Shown one piece after another: positions 30,424 to 45,083 of a stretch of DNA of 64,000 bases. The stretch covers positions 8,070,609 through 8,134,608 of the forward strand of contig OZ005700.1 of assembly GCA_963930775.1 (NCBI GenBank), in the 5' to 3' direction. The notes under the pieces are model-generated. The model saw nothing but the letters and a program-made list of their open reading frames with translations. It was not told where the DNA came from and made no database searches. The DNA comes from Cliona cf. orientalis. Taxonomy: Eukaryota; Porifera; Demospongiae; Clionaida; Clionaidae. Position numbers and translations under genes: made by a program. Position 1 is the first letter of the stretch. The number at the start of each line of letters is the position of its first letter.

Positions 30424-33400
30424 ATGATGTTTTTGTCAGGGAGAATGGGGGTTCTCCTGACGCAAGTGGTGGTGCTATTGCTACTGGGATCTGCACCAAT
30501 CCAACAAACGGATGCCGTTCGATTGGTAGATTTTCTTCCCTTTGGTCCAGATTTCGACGAAACTCTGGATATTGGAAACGATCCTTCTGCCACTGTTGAT
30601 CTTGCACAACCCATCCCCTACTTCGGACAGGATCGAAATCAGATTATTGTGAGTTTGCTCAGTCTGTGCAAGTTCTTGAAAGATTCCCATAACCACTAAG
30701 CTATCATAAGATCTATAATAATATTATTGTGAGTGGATAAGTTATGCACCCATCATTAACTTATGTGTGTAAATTTATAAAAATATTAGTAGCCATTCAA
30801 TAAGGTGGTGTATGCATATGATCAGCTGAGATTCTAGTGGGCTCATAGCTATGCATGTGTGTGTATATGTAGGTGGAATAGCGTAATTTTTTTGTGCAGC
30901 CTTAGTCTGGCAACTATGGAATGTTGAGCATAATCAGTGTGCCAGTTCACACTAGGCTCCAACTGACAGGGTTTCTGTATACTAACACTGTATTGTTTGT
31001 ATACTGCCAATTATTGCAGCAGTGCTAGCTCTTAGGTGGTACAGTGCATTGGCCCCTGCATGCTGTCTGTCTCTGTGTCGGTACATGATTGCATTCTTTA
31101 GTACAAGATTATTGGTTGTATGTCAGTGCCAATAACAGTGCCCCTTGGTTAAGATGATTTATCATTCACATGCTAGCATATTTTGAGGGAGTGAGTAAAA
31201 AAAAAAATTTCTTATCGCTAGTCATTTTAATTTATAAACCCTGTAATTTATGACATCAATAGGTTGAGAATGATGGAGTGCTGGAGCTTCGCAGTGCTGC
31301 CTTTTCATCATCAGCTTTTGTGTATGCGTTTTCTGCTGACGTTGACACAACTGGCATTGGACAGGTGTTCTACCGCGAGACAACTGAGCCTGGCTTGCTG
31401 CAGTTTACTTCGTCGGTTGTTGGTGATGCGTTCCCCGAACTTGTACCAGTCAGTCTCACGTCGCTGTTCATCGCAACCTGGTTCTATGTCGGCTACTTTG
31501 ACAACAACATCGACAGGGTAACACATGCACTCATGTGGTAGTGGACCACACATACTTAATTTTCAAACTACTACTACTGTGCTTTGCAGATTCGTAGCCT
31601 ACATGTAGGTTACCTGAATAAGTACCAAAATTGGTGCCTAACACATGTACATGCGTTTTTTGTTTGTTTGTTTTTTTCAATCAGCTGTCCAAAATTAATT
31701 TTCATGCGTGTACATGCATATTATGCCTATTCATACACGACCTTCAGTGCATGAATTTTGTGTCCGCTTCTGCAGACTAACACCTTCCAGTGTGTAATTG
31801 GCACTGATGGTAGCCAATCCTTTATCGCTCTATTGTACGCTGACGATATGATTCAGTGGATGACCGGAGATGCTGATGGGGGTATGAATGGACTGGGAGG
31901 AGACAGGGCTGACGTTGGCTTGGTCAGTGAGGACCCCGTGAACAGCTTCTTCTTGCCAGCTTCGAACACGAGCGCCGTTCTGATGCTCGACTCCATGAGC
32001 AATGTCGGAGATGGCGGCTTGTGGATCTTTAGAGTCGATCAGGATATGGTCATTCAACCTAGTAAGCCCTTGCTATAGTGTTGCACGTACAAAATATATA
32101 CCACTAGTACTATTGTGTAGAATAATAAAATTTGATACCCCATAGAGCAGTTTTGTCATGGTTATATTCCATATATGGTATCAGGAATCTGTTATATTAT
32201 AGTAATGCCTGTTAATATACCCTTGATGGTATAAATGTTTGAAAACTTCAATAATTTCCGTCATACTGGCACTAGAGTCCAGTAGCTGGTATCATGCAGT
32301 GCCTGGTAACACCAAGGCAAATCTGATCACCCTGGCAGGTATGTATGTATCTACTTCTGAAGTACAGCTTGTACCAGGTGATACTGAACCAAATGGATCA
32401 CATTATGTAGTTAAAATATTTCCCTGACATATTTTCTGTGAGGCAGCAACTCCAGGATGCATATATAAAGAGACAGGCATTAGCTAATTAGTACTTCACG
32501 GAAGTGAACACAATGGATGATGTAATCAATGCATTCCAAATTCACCTGGCACATAGTTTTTATCATACAGTGCCTAGTTCTCGAGGCTAGGCTAGGCACC
32601 TAAGTGGCTCTGGGATGGCAGATATTCTTATCCTACTCAGGCACAATTGACTTAATTTTTTTTTAATTTTAGCTGACAATCTTGAGCCTGATGGAAGTGG
32701 TGGGAGTGGGAGTGGCAGTGGGAGTGGCAGTGGAGGTGGGGCTGGAAATGGTCTCTTCGGTGCTTCCTGTGTGGCGGCTGGGTTTTCCACGTGCTGTGTT
32801 GGAACTGAAGCTGAGTGTACTGTTGGCCCGTCACCGATAGAGTGCTCCTGCAGCAGGGACTGCTATTTCTCCCAGACCACTCCCTGTTGCCACGATATCA
32901 CCGTAGTGCCTTGCTTTCCAGGTATAATTATATATACTTAATAGACATGTACAATTGTTATGTGGACACAGCTCTAGTCTCATGCCTGGGCTCATTCCCA
33001 GTTTTTCATTATTTCATATTGGAGAGGGGGCCATAATATTATTATAGGAATGGAACTATTAAGTTTTATCAACAATCATGATGGTTGTCATTTTTTTTTT
33101 CATTGAATAGAGATCACGATTACACTGACTAACTCATTGATCCTGGTTCCCGAGAGTCAATCTGCTCAAGTATCCATTGCAGTGTTTGGCTTTCCAGATG
33201 GTATTGATCCATACTCATTCCGTAGCCCACTGGAGGCATTTATTCTCCTCTATACCGGCGATGGCTCAGCAATAGGTAGGCATTGTTATTATTAATATTA
33301 CAATAACTACAGGGTATATACAGGGTAGTCTCTAAGGAGTGGTAGAGTGGTATTAGTGCCGGCTGCTCCTAAAAAGTCCATTTTACATTAATTTTGGTGT

Positions 33401-36400
33401 GATGTTTTTAAAATTTATACACTTTGATGTTTAACCATAGCACCACTCTTAGTGACTGACTTACCTGATCAACTATCATAGTCACTTGGTTACATGAAAT
33501 TTATAATATCCACACTGTACCTACATGTACTTACAGCTCCTTCCGATTATGAGGGAGAAGTTCAAGTGTTGGAAATTTTCGGGAACGGTGAACGGACCGT
33601 CAGCATAGATATCAATGACGACTCGGAAGTCGAGGACACGGAGTCGTTCTTTGTCAACATCACCACCACTGACGACTACGTGAACATTCTCATCGACTCC
33701 ACTCAAGTGTTGATTGGAGATAATGGTGAGCCAGCAAACACACACAAAAAATATCTACTATTAATGTGGTGTGCCCGTTTTAAGCCCCCATGGGCTCTTA
33801 ACCATAGCACAGTTTTAGCCCACTTGCATCGGGACATAAATTGCACACATTTATGTAGCAGCTATGCCCAGGCCAGGGTTGAATGCCTGCATGCCTGGGA
33901 CACTACGGTATTGCTAGTTAAGGAGTCAGCATGCCATTGGGATTTTACCGTATAGCCGAAAATATTGGCAGAAATTAAATTTGGCGGTTGAACCCGAAAT
34001 TGCTATTGCAAGAATATTAGTGGATTTAAATTTGGCAGTTCAGTACGGGATTGCCATACGTATACATGCGAGTAGGAAATTTTTGGTGAATTCTAATTTG
34101 GCGATTGTAGTATAGACCGCCAAACTGCCAAATTTTCCGGCTATACAGTATTCCTATTTGAGTGTACTGATGTACCAGTACTAATAAACACTACGTATTA
34201 TCACTATACCAACCAATGTGCTCTTGCACCAACATAATTATTATGCACACACGTTTGTAGATGGTCCTTTCATGGTAGCGCTGGCTCAATCTGTCTACGT
34301 AGCCCAGGAGAGCGACGGTGAAGTGAGTGTGTGTGTGACAGCACTGTCGTCTACTGCCATGCTGAACGCCAACGTAGCTGTCATTGTTAGGACTGAGAGT
34401 GGTACAGCTACGGAGTCAGGTACAGTGTGTATTATGTCATTAATTAATAACATTGTCCCCAGGCCCATTCCCAGTACCCCATTCCCAGCTTTTCAAAGAC
34501 TTAGTTGTACGCTTGTACGAGGCCGGGTACTAGTTAGTATGTGTAACAAAATTGCCAGCTAAAGCTATATACATGCACATGTATATGAATATTAAATTTT
34601 ATATAATTTAAAAAATGTGTTTTGTTGCTTTAGCACCTCAAGACTATTCTTCTACCCTCACATCGGTGGTCTTCAGCCCTGGTGGCCCTTCCCAAATGTG
34701 TGTCTCCATTCCTATCATGAATGATGACATATTCGAGACAGAAGAGATATTCACTGTAATTCTTGATAATCTTGATGGCACCACTCCAACTGATCCCTCA
34801 ACAGCTTCCATAGTTATCGTTGACGATGATGGTAAGTTACAAACTGTATACAGTGGAACCCCTCTACTCTGGACACCACAGAAATAGTTTAAGGTTTTGT
34901 GATTAAGGGAAAAAATCAATTTTTGCTCACACTTACGAATTGAATATTTCTGGATGAAATATTGGATTTCCCATTTCAGGGGTGTCCTCATAGTGGGGTT
35001 CCCCATAGTATAGCATTGGTTGCTCTCAATGTTATTATTGCTTTTGCTACTAATTTTAACTTTTGCAGTGGTTATAGTTGGTTTCAATGCTTCTGACTAC
35101 ACGACCACTGAAGGCCAGCCAATCGTTTTGTGTTTGCAAACTGTTCTTGGATCTACTGAGACCACCCTCTCATTTTTAATCACCACATTTGAGGGTTCAG
35201 GTATCAACAGCTAATACTAAAAATTAATTAATTATCGTTGATCAATAATTATTATTGTCCCTCCACTTTATTATAGCATCAAGTTCCGACTTTAGCAGTG
35301 GACCGTTTCTTTTGCAAATTCTTGCTGGAAATGATATTGGATGTACAGAAATCCCTACTCTTGGGGACACCGATGATGAAGGGAACGAACAATTTACTGT
35401 ATCCGCTGAACCGGCTGGTCAGGATTCTGGTCGATTCTTTGTGTCTCTTGGAGCAGCAACAGTAATCATTGAGGATGACGATGTAGTGGGTAAGACGGAG
35501 GCTTCGGTACACTTTTTTAGAGGGAGAGAGAGGGAGAGAGAGAGAGAGAGGTTAAGGTGCTGGTGGGTTGGTCTATCAGCATTAATTTATCATGAACTGT
35601 TCTGTTTCTCTAACCCCGAGTATTTTTTCACATTCAAAATTATAATATAGATCACACGTAATTATTGCCATAAACTACCACACAATTCATGATAATGTTT
35701 CGTGGACTGATCCAGATTCACTTTTGTGTTTCTATAATATTTTCTAGTTCCAGATTTGAGCATCAGTCTTGAATTCGCTACGTACACTGCCCCTGAAGCT
35801 GACCAATCGGTGGACGTGTGTGTGGTGGTGGATGGGAACAGTCTCCCCTCCGGGAGAGTGGCACAGTTTCGCATAGAGACAAGCGACCAAACTGCAACAG
35901 GTTAGCGACAGCATAGTCAATAATTTTATTGATTAATTCTGGAGTTTTGGCTTTTGTGTTTATTGTATTAACCAACACAGGTGGTGTTGATTATGAAAGT
36001 ATTGATATGAATGTGAACATCACTGCCCTACCTGCTATCATGTGCTTGACAATCATGCTCTCCGACGATTCTATCATTGAGAATACGGAGCAATTCGTTG
36101 TTACGATCAGTTCAGACGATCCTGCAGTCAGTGTTGAACGTATGCAATCACCAGTTTTTATCGAAGACAGCACAAGTAGGCTCATAGTAATATTATCCAA
36201 TATATACGTGGAAATTTTTCCTGGACAAAAATCTCTCCAATCCCAGCTACCTTCTTTGTATTACAGAAACATTAAAATTTTGGTGTATGCATTTCACCAA
36301 TAAGAGCAGGTGACAAAGTTGGCAAAAATTTCTCATGGTAAAAATTTCCACGTATACAGTATTGGCTTGAACTATCTTTTCATGTATACTTACTTATAAC

Positions 36401-39400
36401 AACATAATAATAATATGCTTTAGCTTTGACTCTTGAGTTCATGCCTACCGTGTACACTGTGTCCGAGAGCGAGGGAGCAGTGGAGGTCTGTGTGACAACG
36501 CCAGACTCCGTGATATTGGAAAGACCCATCAGTTACTCCTTACAGACAATAGATGATTCCGCCATGGGTAAGTCCCCATCCACCACCCCCCCCTCCCCAC
36601 CCCCTTGCAGGTTCCAATGAACTAGCTAGCTATCGTCTGTAGAGTGCCTAGCCTCGTGCCTATGCCCAGTCCTGTACATTACCAGCTTTTTGATGCTGCT
36701 TTTCATTATGCAAACATTGACAAGGTGGGAATAGGGCTATAGGTGGTGAGGCTAATCAGTGCCTGCTTTTCAACGTTTAAACAATTCATTTTGATGCTTC
36801 TTTGCAGGTGGTCTTGATTATGCAAACACTAGTGACTTTGTCATTATTTCCTCTGCTCCGTTTCTCAATTGTACCATGATCCCAATCGAAGATGACTCTG
36901 TGGCTGAAAATACGGAGCAGTTTTTCGTCATGTTGGGCTCAACTGATGACGCTGTGATTATTGGAACAAATTTGGCCACAGTTGTGATCTTAGACATCTC
37001 AGGTACATATACATGTAACTATACATTTGTATTGATTTTAATTGGACATGTGTATAATTATTGTGAGACAGAGGTGCCAGCATCTTTCATTTTCTTATCT
37101 ATAGGTGTTCTAGTTTCATTTGCTGAAGCCACGTACCTCGCCGACGAAGATCAAGGAACTGTTGAAGTGTGTCTGTCTCTGGCAGGACAGCTGGACAGAA
37201 ACCTCAACGTCACCATTTCAACTGTCTCTGGCTCAGCTACAGGTAGCTACATTATAGCACAGTTTAGCATGTCTATGCATTCTCTATTCGTGATTATTGT
37301 TATTACTGATCCTTAATTAGAAGGATTCTGCCCATAAGATCCGAGTATAATGGTAGGCTGTAAATTATGCAGCATCTGGGTATTTTCACCTCCTGCATGT
37401 GAGTGGTGGTAAGAAATAGCTGAGTAGTGGTGGGTAGTGGGTGGGGCTGACCACACCCAACCACTGTAGCAAGGACCCTGCTAAGCTAAATTAATTAAAT
37501 TAATTAATCCTTTAGTCCCTAGAAATTACATTCCCCATTATTGCTCATCCTTAGCTGCAGATGATTTTGTGGCGTACTCTGGTTTTCCTGTGATGTTTGT
37601 GTCGGCACCCTCCCAAGAATGTGTGGACATTATCATCGTTGACGACAGCGCCATGGAGCAAGAGGAGCTCTTTGAGGTGGAGATCGACAGCCAGCAAGCT
37701 GACAGTGCTGTTTCTATTGGGTCTCTAAATCGCACCACTGTGGCAATTGCTGACAATGGTAAGATTTATATTATACAACAGGAGTAGCTAACAAATATTC
37801 CATGCTAAAATATTTCCTTGCCAAGTATTTTGTTTAGTGAACTATTCTTCATTTCTCACACTATTTCGATAATAATTATGTACCTTGAATAATTCATCTA
37901 CATGTATAATCTACTGAATTGCGTTCACACATGCTCTATAGATGACGTATCTTGTGGTGTAGTACTGACTTCCACGACGTTCACAGGCTACGAGGGCGAT
38001 CGCTTTGCTACCATCTGCTTGCAGCTGCTCAGTCAGGAACCGAGGGACGCATCAGCACAGCTTGTTACTGTTGACGGCATAGGAACAGCTACTGGTATGA
38101 AAGTTATCACAGTTCCCCCCTCCAACTGAAACGTGAAGTATAGGCCCCAATTTTCCATGGAAGTCCCGTTTAATTAATTATCCCTCCAGTGTCAATTTTC
38201 TTTGATGTTGGGCTAGTGGCTAAACCAAAGCTTTGATGTAGTGGCAGGCTTCATGTAGGCCACACCCTTCCAGTACACCTTCGTCACAACTGCTGTTTTT
38301 GCTATGTTAAATATTATATTGACAGAGTCACACATGTTAATTTCTTCGATTCTTTTGTTCCTCCATAGCTGGAATGGACTATGAGCCTCTCTCTGCCACA
38401 GTGATGTTTCTGTCCTCCAGTGGTCTAAACCCTGTGCAGTGTCAAAACGTGACCCTCCTTGACGACGATACGGAAGAGGACGATGAAACATTCCAGGTCC
38501 AAATCAGCAGCTCTGACTGCATTCTGGTTCAGTCTGAGGCCACGGTCACTGTCATAGATGATGGTACGTGCTACTCTAAATTTTGAATCATTATCTAACA
38601 TAGTATATTATAATGTTATATCCAATTAACAGTTTTGTGGGATAAATATTTAATAGTTTTTGCCAATTTCTGATGGATGAACTTTTCATGATCTAGTTTC
38701 CAGCCACTCCTTGGTCCATTATGAACTCAAAATTTTCATGACAGAAATTCTTTGTGGTTATTCTGTCCTGTAAATCCATGAAAATTTTCAGCCTCGAAAT
38801 TTTTAGGCCATACATGATAGATCATGGCCATAAAAAATTTTTATGTGTATCTATTCTATATTATTATAGATGCATTCAACGTGCTCAGCTTTAGTCAGGC
38901 GGTGTATACAGCCTCTGAGTCAGAAGGCCAGGTGGAAGTGTGTGCTAACTCACTTGTTCCTATTGCTCGTGATGCTCTTGCTACTATCATAACTGCACCA
39001 CAGTCTGCAAATGGTATGTATAAAAGAATTAGTAAAAGTAAAATAAAGCTATATATATTGAGCCACAAAGCCGTTGGAACTAATAGAATTACGAAGAGTG
39101 ACTATTTAGCTGAGCATTAAGAGGAATGATCTAGGTCTCAAAGTGTGGGGAGGACAACCTTACTCCAGATTCAGCTGTGATATGCATTTATACATAACAA
39201 TATGTGTATATAGCTGTGTTTTGTTTCTTAATTTTGTCATGGAAGTCATGAATGATGCTTCTTATTTCATCGCAGATGGTGAGGACTATATTGGTGGTTT
39301 CTTGATGTTGCCTCTCTTGAGGGGAGAGAGCCAAAGTTGCCTCTCCATCTCCATCGTTGACGATTCCATATTGGAAGACCAAATTGAAACATTCCAGGTT

Positions 39401-42400
39401 TTCCTGAGTAGTGTCGATCCAGGTGTGGACAACAGCGCCTCCATGGCAACCGTTCAAATCTTTGACGATGATGGTGAGCTACATGTAGATAGCGTGCTAA
39501 ATGTATATAGAGGATGCCCTTAAGTTATTAGCAGTGTTCTCTCCAAGCTGAATTCAAGGCACGACGGGAGGGCATAGTTTGGGTGGAGCCTGTGGCCACA
39601 TCAAAGCACATGGATTATCCCTATTCCCACATCAAAGGAAACTCTGTACTGAAGGCTTGTTGGGCCGACATGCCTTAGGTACATGTATGCTGGGGAGAAC
39701 ATTGATTAGTTCAATGATTATAGGAGAATCGTAACAAATATTTGAGTATTTAGTTAGCAGATTTTGTAAGGATAGAAAATTGTTATTGATTTTATTGCAG
39801 TTCCTGAGGAAACTTTGATAGTATTTGAGCAACAAACTTACGATGCAAGTGAGACTGATATCAGTCAGGAGGTGTGCGTTATACCCAGTGCTGCTTTGGA
39901 ACCAGGCCAGTCTATCTCAGCGATTCTCTCAACAGTTGATGACACAGCAATTGGTATTAGCAATAATATTTTAATAATAAAGCTTAGAAATATGTCTGGA
40001 TTGAGTATTTTATCCTTTTGTATATAATTCGATATGCATACATGTATCTGTGCCATCCCAACTTGTAGAATCTACTGACTCCATGATTGTATAACTTACT
40101 GTTATTGGATGTTTACAGGTGGAGCTGACTATGTCCCTCTTGCTGATACCACCGTCACCTTTACGTCCACCTCTCTGCAAAGACAGTGTGTCAATATTGA
40201 AATCATCGACGATTCAGAAATCGAGCCAATAGAACAGTTCTTTGTCCAGCTGGACCAGACAACCTCTCAGGGTCCAATATCATCCCAGGCTGTAGTGTCC
40301 ATAATGAATGGTATATACACTGTAAATTAACAACAAAACACTAGCCTTATTCATGGTCCCATTCCCATTCTAGCACTTTCCCCAGTCCTATTCCCATTCT
40401 CAGTTTTCATATTGAATAGCTGAGAGGAATGGGCTAATAATATCACATGACAGCATGTAGCAAATTCTTTTCTTCTTGACAGATGATGTCGCCATTATTT
40501 CATTTGAAATGGTGGCATATAGTGTTGGTGAAGGGGAAGGAGGTTTGGAAGTGTGTGCCGTGCCTTCTGCTGCCCTGCTCCCCGGAGAATCCATATCTGT
40601 TCTCGTCTCAACACAAGATGGAACTGCCACTGGTAAGAAGCTGACCCTCTGCTCAGCCTCAATCCTCATGGTCGTTGTACTGCACATGTATTCCCCGCCA
40701 GATTTTCTGGCTATACGGTATAGCATTCTCATTGTTTTACTGAAATTATGTATGGTACATATATGTACTTCACAGTTTACCGTATGCTTCCCCCTACAGC
40801 TGGCAGTGACTACACCGCTCTAGTCGATCAAGTCCTCATATTCACTCTCACGCCTCCACGACAGTGCATTGAGATTGAAATCCTGGACGATCTAGAGATT
40901 GAGTCAGACGAAGATTTCCTCGTACGCATCGACCAGACAACCCCTCAAGGAGTCGTGTCAAACGTGGCTACTGTGACCATACTCGATGGTAATAATTCAG
41001 TGTACATGTTCTAAGAGGGAAGTAGATATGGGTGTTAGGCCATTATCCCATCTCTATATAAGAATTGGGTGTGGCCAAAAGCTTTGATGTGGATGCAGGC
41101 TCCACCCCTCCAATCCTTTGCTAAGGAGGATAATATTCTTTATACTGTGCATAATGCTTTTCTTTAGACGATGTTGGTGTGGTTGATATCTTGGTAACGT
41201 TTGAGGAGGCCACCTACACCGCGTCTGAAGGAGAGCCGATCGTCGAGGCATGCGTCGTAACCAGTGCCACCCCAGACCCTGGTCAGACAATAGCTGCCCT
41301 TGTCTCCACTGAAGATGGAACTGCAATCGGTATGACCATTTGAAGAGAGGACGTATACCAAAATAATAATATACATAATATGTATAGTGTGAAGCTTTGG
41401 CTAATTTTGCGATTTGGCAAATTGGTTAAAGATCACCAAAAGAAATTCAATTTATACTTTTCAATTAGTATATTATGCATGCACGCCTCTGATACTGCCC
41501 ATTCCAATGTAAATTCCACTGAGTGACTCTTTTCTAAATTTGGTGCTCGCTATTGCATGTATAACTATTTCTTTTTATTTTATCCTCTAACTAGCTGGCA
41601 GTGACTACATTGCTACTGTGAATCAAGCACTCATTTTCACCTCTGAGTCTCCTCAAAGGCAGTGTGTTGCTGTTGGAATCCTTGATGATCAAGTAATTGA
41701 AGATCTTGAACAGTTCGTTATCAGAGTCGATCAGACCCTTCCTCAACGAGTTGTATCCAACATAGCTTCAGTATTCATAACAGATGGTAAAATTTTTGAA
41801 ATTTGACCATGCATTGCTAGCTACATGTATATTAATTTTTTATTCCAATAGATGATGAACAGAATATCCTCATAACGTTTGAGTTGGACAGCTATAGTGT
41901 CCTGGAGGGGCAGCCAAGTGTTGAAGTGTGCGCTGTCACCAGTGCTACTCCAGACCAAGGTCAATCCATCTCTGCTCAAATCTCAACTGAAGATGGAAGT
42001 GCCACTGGTAAGAAAAAAAACCCAGCAGCTTAAGTTTATCACTGAGAGCTAATCAATCACATATGGCCATTTCTTCTTGTATATTATGCAGCCGGCAGTG
42101 ATTATGATCCTCTGATTAATGAAGTGCTCACTTTCACGTCCACCTCTCCCCAGAGGCAGTGTGTGAACATTGGAGTCATCGACGATAACTTAGTGGAGCT
42201 CGTTGAGGAGTTTGTAGTGCGGCTCAATCGGGCCGACAGCCTGCAAGAGGACGAGGCCACGGTCTCAATCACTGACAATGATGGTAAAATAAGTGAAGAT
42301 GGTAGATTCTTCTGTATAGTATTGTAAGGCATAAGATTTAAGACAAGACTGCTAATCCTGTGCTTTGCAGGGGGAGTAGGAAAGAGTACTTTACTCTTGG

Positions 42401-45042
42401 TAGAACCATCTCCTTAGCTTGGATGTATTTCTTTCTCTCTTTCTTCTCTTTAGAGCCTACTGGAGACTGCTTAGTCAGTCTCTTTGGAGCAAATACAATA
42501 TCCGAGGACTCGACCTTTATTTCAGTCTGTGTTCAACTTGACGGCCCAACCTCTAATGATGTCTTCATCAACTATAACACTGTACAGCGAACAGCCACCG
42601 GTATACAAATATTCTCATATCCGTCACAATTGCTATGACTTATATTATCCTTGCATCATTTTCTGTGCAGCTGATTCTGACTATGAGTCTGTGTCAACAG
42701 TTCTCACTTTCTCTCCGACACCGGTTTTGGCAATTTTCTGTCCTCAAGTTCCCATTATCAACGATGCTATTCCAGAGCTTGATGAAACCTTTGAGATTCA
42801 GATCAGCACAGCATCCTGCCAGGTGGCACAGAGCACCTTCACTGTCACAATTCAAGGTAGAACAGCAAACTAGATCGGGTATACCTTTGTCGGTAAATCC
42901 ATTGACTATAGCTAGCTCAACTCTCACTTTGTCATATTCCCAGTAGCTGCATAGTCAATCTTACTATAACTTATATATTAGCTCAATTCTTATCAACTTC
43001 TTGTAGACAATGATGATGGTGTAGCTGTCCTGGGATTCTCTCTACCGACATATCAAGTATCAGAGGGTGACCCTAGTGTGGAAATCTGTGTCCAGAGCAG
43101 TGCTCCACTGTTGGAGAGTGCATCTGCCACTCTGACAACTACTGATGGAACAGCAACTGGTATGTTATTCCCAGGACTTTTTCCATGTATTATCTATCCC
43201 CTCCCAAAAATACGTTCAACACCAATATTTGATTAGAAGGGCCGAATTTTTAGAAGTGTGGTGTACTAGCATAAACATTGTATTTTACTTACTTTACCCA
43301 CTTTACCTATTTTACTTACTTTACCTATATTATTACCTATTTTACTTGCTTATTAGATCTTGCATTAAACACAGTACTTCACTTATTTTACCCACTTTAC
43401 CTATTTTACTTACTTTACCCATATTACCTTACTTATTAGATCTTGCATTTTATTAGCATAAACATAGTACTTTACTTACTTTACCCACTTTACCTATTTT
43501 ACTTGCTTTACTTACTTTACCTACTCAACTATAATATTATTATCCTTAATTGGAGGGACCCTGGGATTAACATAGATGACTATGATTGGCTATGCAGATG
43601 GTTTGGACTATGTTGGAGGCGAACAGACAATCTCGATTGAAATTGGAGAGAGTGAAGCTTGCGCCACCTTTGAAATCATTGACGATGATGAATTTGAATC
43701 CTCAGAGACGTTCAGTGTGGCCCTAACAAGCACTGACCTGATGGTGGATCCTCAGTCTAGCAGCGCTGTGGTCAGCATCGTCGATAATGGTGAAAAACCA
43801 ATAAGTATAGCATGCATGCATGGCCAGCCTATCCTTCTATACTCTACTCTACTGTGGCTATTAGTATGATTGTGCTCATACAGGGATTTATTTAGAGGGT
43901 GGTGGAGAGCTCAGAGATTTCTTATCCCTGAGGATTGATAGGGTTCTGAAGATTGAATGCATAGATATTATATAGTATTGGAGCATATCAGATTATCCCT
44001 CCTGAAGAATCATTATTCCTGCTTTTATCCCTGCTACTATTGTCATGCAGTGGCAGATTAATTCATCTTGTGGTCAATTTTTGTTTTTTCAGATGGCATA
44101 CCGATAGTGTTTGCAGAGCCAACCTATAGTGTCAGAGAGGAGGCTGGTAGCCTGGAGATTTGTGCAGTTGCACCAGACGCTCTGCTAGTGCCTGTTGATG
44201 TGACAGTACAAGCTGAAGGAGGCACTGCTCAAGGTGGTTAGCCCTAGCCAGCGATAGAGCTCCAAAAACCATACTTCAAACTATTATTTATTTTTGTTAC
44301 AACAATATGGTACACCAGAGTTCACACAAATAATATCAGAGTTGTGGATATACTCAGTCAAGAATTGAATTTACTATATCCTTTTCATTGTAGCTGGTAT
44401 GGACTATAGTGGACTGCCTGGAACTCTCTCTTTCACTCCGACGACCGATAGAACACAATGTTTGACTATTCAGATAGAAGATGATGCTTTTGCTGAAGAA
44501 ACAGAGACCATTTTGCTGCTTTTAAGCGGCAGTGTTAATGGTGCACCTATACAAGCTCAAGCTACTGTGTCTATAATTGATAATGATGGTATGTTGGAAA
44601 TTAACGTCCCCTGTAAGCTTGCACTCATGCATGCATATGAGCCACTATACAGAAAAGTATTGCAGAAGCAATTATATACAAGTCCCAAGATTTTTTCAAT
44701 TCTAAACAGAGATTGATACAGGTTAGAATTGTATATCAGTGCTGCTGCTTATGAATCTTTGATGATTTAGGTATGGTGACTAAAGCGTCTAGCCAAGCCT
44801 ATATAATGCCCAGGGGTGTTCCATACAAGAAGCATATCAAATTTATAGCTCTTCTTAACATTTCAGGTGTAGGGACTCTCACCGTGTCACTGGAGCAGGA
44901 TGCTTACTCATTCCTTGAGAATGCTGATCCAGCTTCTGTCATGGTGTGCGTCGACCTGATTGAAACGTCACTGAACCGAGTGGTGGATATCCAGCTGACT
45001 CTGAGAGAGGATTCTGCACTGAGTGAGGGCTGAACACAACCC

Positions 45043-45083
<41 letters not shown>

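Noticed and set aside
43281-43530. CRISPR-like array
   Set aside because: Direct 9-bp units without unique spacers, in a eukaryotic intron; it is a minisatellite.
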